Positions 57,910-64,000 of a stretch of 64,000 nt of DNA are shown here, one piece after another (position 1 is the stretch's first letter; the number at the start of each line of letters is the position of its first letter). Under the pieces are notes generated by a model. It had not been told where the DNA came from, did not search any database, and saw only the letters and a list, made by a program, of their open reading frames with translations. The stretch comes from Acanthamoeba sp. SK_2022b. Taxonomy: Eukaryota; Discosea; Longamoebia; Acanthamoebidae. The DNA lies in NCBI GenBank assembly GCA_027943245.1, contig JANDJZ010000093.1:1-64000 (forward strand), read 5' to 3'. Made by a program: the position numbers and the translations under genes.

Positions 57910-58891
57910 GGTGCGCGGGAGCGAGCTGCATGGCTGTGGATTGTTTGCGGTGCGTCGTGTGCCGGCGCTGACGCGAGTGGCCGTCTATGGAGGACAAGCC
58001 GCGTGAAGTCATGCGAAGGCGCAAGACCACAGGTCAAGGGGAGGAGTGGGAAGACTTGCCACCAAGGGCAGTGATCGCCAAGCTGCGGTACCTCATCAAC
58101 TCCTACGACGATAAATGGGTGCTCGACCCCACCGGTACAGCCTTCCACCACCACCACCAACCGTGTCCAATCTCATTGGCTCAAGTGGCGTAGACGAAGA
58201 GGGGCGGGTGATGCCCGAATGGGACGTCCCCCCCTTCGTGGCTCATCGTGTCAACGAACCGCCTGCGCCCCCTTTTACACACGACGACGGAGACGAGGAA
58301 GCAGAGGATAGGAGCGAAAAGGACTTACTGCGATACTTCCCAAACGCTTGCTTTGCCCAGAACCACCATAGCCAGCAAACGGAAGTGTGGACCCTCCGCG
58401 CCGTTCCGGCAGGTCTGGTCCCCGTGCCTGTACTTCTGGCCTTGGCCCGGTGCCAGTCCCCACCTCTCACTCCTATGCATGTCCACCAGGGCACGAGATT
58501 CACGTGTACTATGGCAGCGGCGTCATCCGGGACTACGATGTGCACCCACGCCTGCTGCAAGTGCGCAACGTCGGTACGCTGCCAGATCGCGTGGCCCTTT
58601 CATTCCCGCCGTGCTCGCGCGTGCGTGGGTTTCACCGGTTCGTGGGGTGGCGCAGGACTGGTGATTGATGCAGCGGGTGCCCTGAGCACGGTTCAGTTTG
58701 ACGGGCACGAGTACGCGCTACCGGGAGCGCAACACGTGACGAGCAGCGTGTCCACAACGGCGGCAGACGACGTGCCACGCGACCTGGACGCGCTCATAGA
58801 GGCCGTGTCTGCCGGGCGGCACGGGTGGCTGGCCGAACTGCTGCTCGCGTTCGGCGAGTCCGCACACGCCGGTAACCTGCCAACATCTTGA
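57910..58891 (+). CDS. SET-domain-like protein, frame problem near its start
   Basis: After GTACAG the frame reads VRGSELHGCGLFAVRRVPAL, then VAVYGG, a typical SET-domain opening. The next part is in another frame (REVMRRRKTTGQGEEWEDLP, LRYLINSYDDKWVLDPTG), and no ordinary GT-AG intron joins them. Later exons give PNACFAQNHHSQQTEVWTLR, AVPAGHEIHVYYGSG. This matches the SET core NHS-like motif, the Arg-Ala-Val-x-Ala-Gly turn and the catalytic Tyr region. A C-terminal part follows (LVIDAAGALSTVQFDGHEYA) to the stop at 58891. SET proteins methylate lysines of histones or other proteins. The 5' exon is not defined, and the gene may be split, misread or decaying. Confidence 0.5.
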
Positions 58892-59127
58892 AATATCTAT
58901 CTGCAGTTCCAGGAGGAGTGTTTGTGGTTGCGAGGCACTTGTATGTTCCGTTTAGATATCTAAATTACACTAATTCAAGGTATCCAACAACCTCGCAACG
59001 GTGGCTGTGCCGGCACGATCTGGTTGTAATAAAATTGAATAATAATAATAAAAATAATAAAAAAATAATATAACGTCTCCAGGAGCCGTCGGCCGCTGCC
59101 TCGCGGGTGTGGGGCTGAAAAGTGTCC

Positions 59128-61098
59128 TCACGGGTCCTCGGCGACGAGCTGGAAGACGCCATCGGCTTCCGTCTTGGCCTTCATGTGGTGGAAAACGAGC
59201 GAATTGGGCGCGGCGCCGCCGCCTCGCTTGGAACCGCCGCCACTGCTGCTGAGGCTGTGTCGCTCGGCACCGCCTCGCTCGTCCGACGACCGCAGGCTGC
59301 CGCCGCTGCGACGGCCCTTAGAAGACGACGAGGAGGCTGGTGGGGAGGCGACGGCCTTGGCCGTACTGGAGTAGTTGTCGCCGCCGTCCTTGGCCTCCTC
59401 CTTCTCGCGTTTGCGCAGCTTGGCGCGCTGGTTCTGGAACCACATCTGCACGCTGCGGAGCGACATGCCCAGCTCGCCGGCCAGCGTACGCTTGGTCTTG
59501 GCGCTGGGCAGCGGGTCGAGCTCGAACACGGCCTCGAGGACCTTCTTCTGCTCCTTGGTCAGTCGCCGCCGCTCCTCGAGCCGCTCGGTCAGGTGTCGCT
59601 CCTGATCCGACGGCCGGAGCTCCTCCTTGGTCTTGTTGTGAAGCTGCTGCTGCTGCTGCTGCTGCTGTTGGAGCTGTTGCTGGACCAGCTGCTGCTGCTG
59701 GAGCAGGTGTTGCTGGTGCTGGTGCTGGAGGTGAAGCTGCTGCTGTTGGTGCTGGTGCTGGAGAAGCTGATGCTGCTGCTGCTGAACAGCGGAGAACGGG
59801 AAGGAGTAGTGTTGCTGCTGACTGGCGGGCATGCCGCTGTACGGGACCGACGCTCCGTAGTGCGGCGTGTACGGCGCGGCCGCTGCGGACTGCGACGCGG
59901 CGCCGGCCGTGGTCGCCTGCTGGTAGAAGGACTTGAGCGAGTACACCGACGGGTTCCGCTCGAGCGGTGGCCGGGACGATGACGTCGGCGGCGTCGAGGC
60001 GGAGGCGGCGGCGGCGATGTAGGAAGGCGGCAGCTGGTGGCTGTGTCGATTCGAGGACGACAGCAGCGACGGGGACAGAGTGGCCGAGGGCGACGAGGCC
60101 AGGACCGGAGAGGAGCCCATCGTGGGCGACGTCGACGTGGATGCCGCGGACGAGCTCGGGTTGCTGCGGCGCAGCGACGAACCAAAGGCCTCGACGCTGA
60201 CGTGGTCGCTGGGTCCGGGCGACAGCGGCGGGTGGAGCAGCACTGGCACGTCCACGGCGCTCTGTTTCGTGTGCACAAGCATCTGCTGGTGTTGCTGCTG
60301 CTGCTGCTGGAGGAGGTGCTGGAGGTGAAGCTGTTGCTGCTGTAGCTGGTACTGCTGCATTTGCTGGTGGTGAGCGAGCTCTTCCTGCTGCTGATTGCTT
60401 CTGGTGCTGCTGTTGCGGCGGAAGAGGCGCGATGGCTTAGGCGACCCTCGGCTCGAGGTCGCGGGGAGCAGCTGCTCGATGCTGTGGGCGGGCAGCGGGA
60501 AGTTGCCAAGCCCGCCGCCAGCGTTGCTGTTGCCGCCGCCGCTGGTGGTGGTGGGCGAGACGGTCTGGAAGAGCTTCTTATCTGGCGGGTAGCCCTGCAT
60601 CAGGAGCATTCGCGCGGCGCGCTCCTCTTCCTCGTCCTCCTCGTCGTCGTTGTTCTCGGTCATGGCCACTTGGCGGTCGTCCGACCGGCCGCGCCGGAGC
60701 AGTTTGCGGCGACGCTGCGTAGAAGGCGACGGACCGCTCGAGGAGGAAGTCGGCATCGATTTCGGTGTGGATTTGGGTGATTCGACGCTGGGCAAGCACT
60801 CCTCCATGGCATCGTTGCTGTTGAGGAGGAAGTTGATTGAATTCTTCTTCTTGCCCTCGCGTTGCTGCTCGGATCGTGGCGAGTGGTGGGTGGGTGTCGT
60901 GGCGTCGTTGAGATTGGTGCTCGTCGCAGATGGTGTGCTCATCGTGTGGTGGAAGCCAAAGGCTGGGCTCGTCGCCGAGTTTCCCACAGCTGAGCCAGCG
61001 AGCGAGGAGGGCTGCGCTGCCACGACGTCCATTGAATCGTCATCGATGTTGGTGCTCGAGGCTTCGAAGTTGAGCAGATTTGCGATCGATGGCAACAT
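59128..61098 (-). CDS. large homeodomain protein with poly-Gln tracts
   Basis: One uninterrupted frame of 656 codons from ATG 61098 to the stop at 59128. It starts MLPSIANLLNFEASS. The first 500 residues are Ser/Gln/His-rich low complexity with several Gln runs (CAG/CTG-type repeats around 59640-59790 and 60290-60370). A homeodomain of about 60 residues lies near residue 515: RRRLTKEQKKVLEAVFELD, KTKRTLAGELGMSLRSVQMW, then WFQNQRAKLRKREKE. Recognition helix residue 50 is Gln and 51 Asn, and there is no TALE loop insertion. The role is a DNA-binding transcription regulator. Ser/Gly-rich C-terminus. Lack of introns is unusual for this locus. Confidence 0.9.
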   Translation of the reverse strand: MLPSIANLLNFEASSTNIDDDSMDVVAAQPSSLAGSAVGNSATSPAFGFHHTMSTPSATSTNLNDATTPTHHSPRSEQQREGKKKNSINFLLNSNDAMEECLPSVESPKSTPKSMPTSSSSGPSPSTQRRRKLLRRGRSDDRQVAMTENNDDEEDEEEERAARMLLMQGYPPDKKLFQTVSPTTTSGGGNSNAGGGLGNFPLPAHSIEQLLPATSSRGSPKPSRLFRRNSSTRSNQQQEELAHHQQMQQYQLQQQQLHLQHLLQQQQQQHQQMLVHTKQSAVDVPVLLHPPLSPGPSDHVSVEAFGSSLRRSNPSSSAASTSTSPTMGSSPVLASSPSATLSPSLLSSSNRHSHQLPPSYIAAAASASTPPTSSSRPPLERNPSVYSLKSFYQQATTAGAASQSAAAAPYTPHYGASVPYSGMPASQQQHYSFPFSAVQQQQHQLLQHQHQQQQLHLQHQHQQHLLQQQQLVQQQLQQQQQQQQQLHNKTKEELRPSDQERHLTERLEERRRLTKEQKKVLEAVFELDPLPSAKTKRTLAGELGMSLRSVQMWFQNQRAKLRKREKEEAKDGGDNYSSTAKAVASPPASSSSSKGRRSGGSLRSSDERGGAERHSLSSSGGGSKRGGGAAPNSLVFHHMKAKTEADGVFQLVAEDP

Positions 61099-62379
61099 CT
61101 CGTCGATGATCGATCAAACCAATCGGCTCGTCTTCTCTATGTTCTGGTGAGGTGGTTGTGGCTGGTGGTGTAGTAAACAGGGAGCTCAGCGGAACCGGGG
61201 CAAGCAAGCTGCCTGTATTCAGGCCGATAAGAAGAAAAAGAAAGACGATTGATTCGTTAGTTCACGAGGGGACGGAAGCTGTTGCAGTAGAAGCGCAGTT
61301 GTCTTGTGTGTGTATGGACACACACAAGCAAAAATACATAATACATAATATATATCCGTGTAGCCATGCACACCACCACCTGCCCCACTCGTCCCGACAC
61401 GTCAACAGAACAGCTGAACAAGCGCAAGAGAGCTCTATGCGTGCTTAGCGCAAGTAGGTCCGACTCTAATAACACTCACAGTGACTTCTTCGATGGTGGC
61501 GAGCACACACCACTTGATCGACCACGCACCAAACGAATACACACGAAGACGGGAAGGGCAAGAAGCCGCGGTACATACCTCGTGGTAGCGAAAAGAAAAG
61601 AGCAAGCTTGGCGCACAGTACTGAGCGCGTTGACACACGTTGGCCTGTGCCGCGTGGAGAGCGATACACCGCCGCAACTGTGTCGGGGGAGTAACGCAGA
61701 AGGGCTGCCGGGGCCTTTGTGACTTCGGTTGCGAGTCTTTCGACAACCGACACAGTGGCAGTGGCAGATTACAGCTCGAGCGTTGGCCTGAACAGGCTGT
61801 TGGCGCGGAGGGCAAACAAACAGGTTGAGCAGAGAGGGGGGTAGTGAATAGAAGCGTTGAGCCAGACTGGGAAAGTGAAGAAGCGCGAAAACGAAGACAA
61901 CAACACGCGCCAAGAAGCAACGTGTAGAACACCATGCCATGATATGGTGACACGGGGAACATGTCTAATCACTCGCTCCGCCACACATTTCGCTTTAGCG
62001 ATAACATACCCACCTGGAGGGGGAGCCCTGTGGGGTGCAACTGGGGGCCTTCACGGAATTGGTGCTGTGAGGCACAAGAGGCACGTTAATGGGCACGGCT
62101 ATTCCGTCCCGTTGCTCAGCCCCACCAGAAAAAGAGCGAAGAAACCGGTGGAACTGAACGAAGCGATCCCATTAATTTGATTGGCTCCGCAAGAAATAAA
62201 CGATTGGGCCAAAGGCCACTTCAAACATCTGGTGCTTTGCGTGCATCTCCGAACTTGACCTTCTTGTAACACGACCCAGGTACCAACCCGTAAAGAACTT
62301 GGGGGTATATAAAACAACGTTGCTGCTTGTTTGCAGATACAGATAACGGCCTGGGTTTGTTGTTCCGTCTTCGTGTTCA
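61099..62379. other. intergenic region upstream of the homeodomain gene
   Basis: 1.28 kb without a gene that I can support. Both strands have overlapping short open stretches, but none shows a motif or an exon chain. It probably holds the homeodomain gene promoter. An AT-rich stretch lies at 61335-61355. Confidence 0.45.
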
Positions 62380-63066
62380 TCAACACGTTCGGTCCACAAG
62401 GCGAAAGCCACCGCCGGTCGCCGCGTGTCCCTCCACCTCGCGCACAAAAACGCTGTGGAAACGGTACGCGCGCTCCCTGGGTTGTGCTGCGCCCGCCGTC
62501 TTCCGTCTGCGCTGCCGTAGGGCGCGCTGCGAGGAGGAACCTCGCTGCTGTTTCGGTGGCGCAGAAGGGCGAGAGCGCACGGCGGGCGACGTTGCTAGAA
62601 CAAACGAGGTCTCCATCTTGATCCACACCCCCGTTGCCGTTTTGCTGTTGCCAGATGTTCCTTGTTCGTTGTCCTTTCCGGTTTTGGAAGTGGGGTGGGT
62701 GTGCATCGTTCTCTTGCGTCGCTTTTCGCTCGTTCGCTTGGAGACCGGTTCCTCAGTTTGTCTTTTCTTGCGCTGTTGTTGAGAAGTTCGCTGTGTAGAT
62801 GGAGAGGGCGAGGCTGCTCCGAGACAGGGAGCCGTCGAGTTGTCGTTGAGGATGAAAGCGAGGGAATGTTTGAGAGAAGCGACTGGCCGCCACTCCAGAT
62901 CATGGAGCTGGAGGTGCGACCCGTTCGAACAAAGCAGATTAGCGACGGTAGGTAGAGCGGTGGCGGTCATCAAGTGTCTCGTGGGCGGTGCGAGGTGAGA
63001 TGGAAAGGCCAATGTCAGCTGACTTTTTTGGTGGCGGCCATCGGGCACGCTCGCTGACGCCGCCAT
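62380..63066 (-). CDS. doubtful reading frame, basic and Ser/Arg-rich
   Basis: 228 codons on minus from ATG 63066. Only the start is notable: ALPTVANLL (from about residue 38) resembles MLPSIANLL at the start of the homeodomain protein 2 kb away. The rest is Ser/Arg/Lys-rich (KKRQTEEPVSKRTSEKRRKR). No homeodomain follows. It may be the N-terminal exon of an unrecognised gene or chance in GC-rich DNA. Confidence 0.25.
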   Translation of the reverse strand: MAASASVPDGRHQKSQLTLAFPSHLAPPTRHLMTATALPTVANLLCSNGSHLQLHDLEWRPVASLKHSLAFILNDNSTAPCLGAASPSPSTQRTSQQQRKKRQTEEPVSKRTSEKRRKRTMHTHPTSKTGKDNEQGTSGNSKTATGVWIKMETSFVLATSPAVRSRPSAPPKQQRGSSSQRALRQRRRKTAGAAQPRERAYRFHSVFVREVEGHAATGGGFRLVDRTC

Positions 63067-63226
63067 CCGATTGGGTCCCTGGGGCTACCTACAAGAACCG
63101 CCCATCACCATCTGGCAAGTGCGTGGTTTCCAGCGGTGGAAAGCCATTTAAGGATTTGGTCGAAAGCACAGGTAACAACAACTAGGTGCCATGGCCTCGA
63201 GGACGGGGTGTCGAGGATGACGCCGC

Positions 63227-64000
63227 CTAGTGAAGGAAGGCCGAGGCCTCCTCCTTCTCCTCCTGCAGCTCCTTCTCGGTGACCTCCAGCTTCTCCCTCG
63301 AGAAGGCGTCGACGTCGAGGCCCTGCACGATGGTGTATTTGCCGTCCTTGCACGTCACCGGGAATGAGTAGATCAGGTCCTTCGCCACGCCGTACGAGCC
63401 GTCCGACCATACGCCCATCGACACGAACTCGCCCTGTGCAGTGGAATGTTCGTCGGTAAAAGGGCAACACAGAGAAGCAAAAATTTCATCGCTCACGTGG
63501 CGATAGCGCGTGTGTTCCCTGGAACAGTAGCTGTGCGAGATTACGGTGTTGCGTCGCTGAGCACAGAGAGGGGAACGAACCTCGGGGGTACCCTTGACCC
63601 AATCCCTCATGTGGTCTACGATGGCCTGCGCGGCGGAAGCAGCGCTCGAGAGCTTCCTGGCGGCGATGATGGCGCCTCCTCTGTTCTGTACGGTGGTGAT
63701 GAACTCGCCCTGCAGCCAGGCGTCGTCAGCCACAGCGCCACGCACCTGCGACTTGTTTCCACCAGCTACGGTCCACGATCGTGCATAAAGCACTACCGGT
63801 TAATCCTATGCACGATGCAGGCGAAGAGAGAGAGAGAGAGAGAGAGAGCGCGCGGAGAAAAGGAGAGGAGATCGTACTCGCCGAACCGGAAATGTAGGCG
63901 TGGTTGATGTCGGGGTACTGGGTCTTGGAGTGGTTTCCCCAGATGATGACGTTGTGGACCTGGTTAACGTTGACGTGCAGGCGCTTGGCGATCTGGCTCT
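63227..64000 (-). CDS. cytosolic malate dehydrogenase, C-terminal part
   Basis: The minus strand enters at the window edge with [20 protein letters not shown] and [25 protein letters not shown] is the cytosolic MDH motif with the catalytic His just before SKTQYPD. After an intron come [40 protein letters not shown] and [12 protein letters not shown]. After a second intron come [40 protein letters not shown] and a C-terminal helix to the stop at 63227. It interconverts malate and oxaloacetate with NAD in the cytosol, and works with the aspartate/glutamate carrier in the malate-aspartate shuttle. The N-terminal NAD-binding half lies outside. A (GA)n run lies in the intron near 63825-63849. Confidence 0.92.

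Noticed and set aside
59122..59982. 286-codon Leu-rich plus-strand frame opposite the homeodomain gene
   Set aside because: It is the antisense of CAG/CTG repeats. The minus strand has the homeodomain.
61366..61962. Overlapping frames on both strands upstream of the homeodomain gene
   Set aside because: No domains, no exon chain, and similar openness on both strands suggests chance in GC-rich DNA.

Overview
The window is nuclear DNA from a gene-dense, GC- and CpG-rich unicellular eukaryote. Most genes are cut by short GT-AG introns (about 50-150 bp), spacers between genes are often under 300 bp, and neighbours are frequently divergent or convergent. The gene set (aralar-type carrier, ASH2, MRG15, SF3B4, OTU and PP2C proteins, an ELAPOR-like receptor, a plant-style fused urease with UreG and UreF, a poly-Gln homeodomain protein) and the intron style fit an amoebozoan, most likely Acanthamoeba. 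The genus is my inference; no marker rRNA is present.

Layout. 1-4690 (minus): end-truncated YccF membrane protein, universal stress protein, aspartate/glutamate-type mitochondrial carrier. 5616-8069 (plus): PX plus LURP-one/tubby-like protein, convergent with ASH2 (8306-11374, minus). 11580-14493 (minus): Vip1-like RRM protein and an unknown protein, the latter divergent from a charged nuclear protein (14571-15940) across a 77-bp gap. 16124-23949 (plus): long multi-exon ELAPOR-like receptor. 24926-28360 (minus): OTU-PFU-PUL fusion; 28594-32008 (minus): LRR-PP2C phosphatase. 32297-36486: small nuclear protein, MRG15 and SF3B4.

36905-45880 is different. It is AT-richer and almost without CpG, full of broken reading frames, repeats and transposon remnants (a DUF7869-like gene, a Tc1/IS630-like transposase, a 114-bp tandem repeat, a 182-bp palindromic element). 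One CpG-rich, intact two-exon gene (39759-40469) sits in the middle as an island. The pattern is what long-term cytosine methylation and deamination of silenced mobile DNA leaves. A smaller CpG-poor patch lies at about 5090-5455.

46008-55002 is a nickel-urease locus: fused urease (minus), divergent His-rich UreG (plus), an eEF1A-methyltransferase-like gene, then UreF. UreD is not in the window. 55288-64000 holds FIS1, a Ser-rich orphan, a SET-like protein with a frame problem, a large homeodomain protein, a doubtful reading frame and the 3' part of cytosolic malate dehydrogenase. No convincing tRNA, rRNA or CRISPR was seen. All splice sites were read by eye, so exon ends are approximate unless stated.
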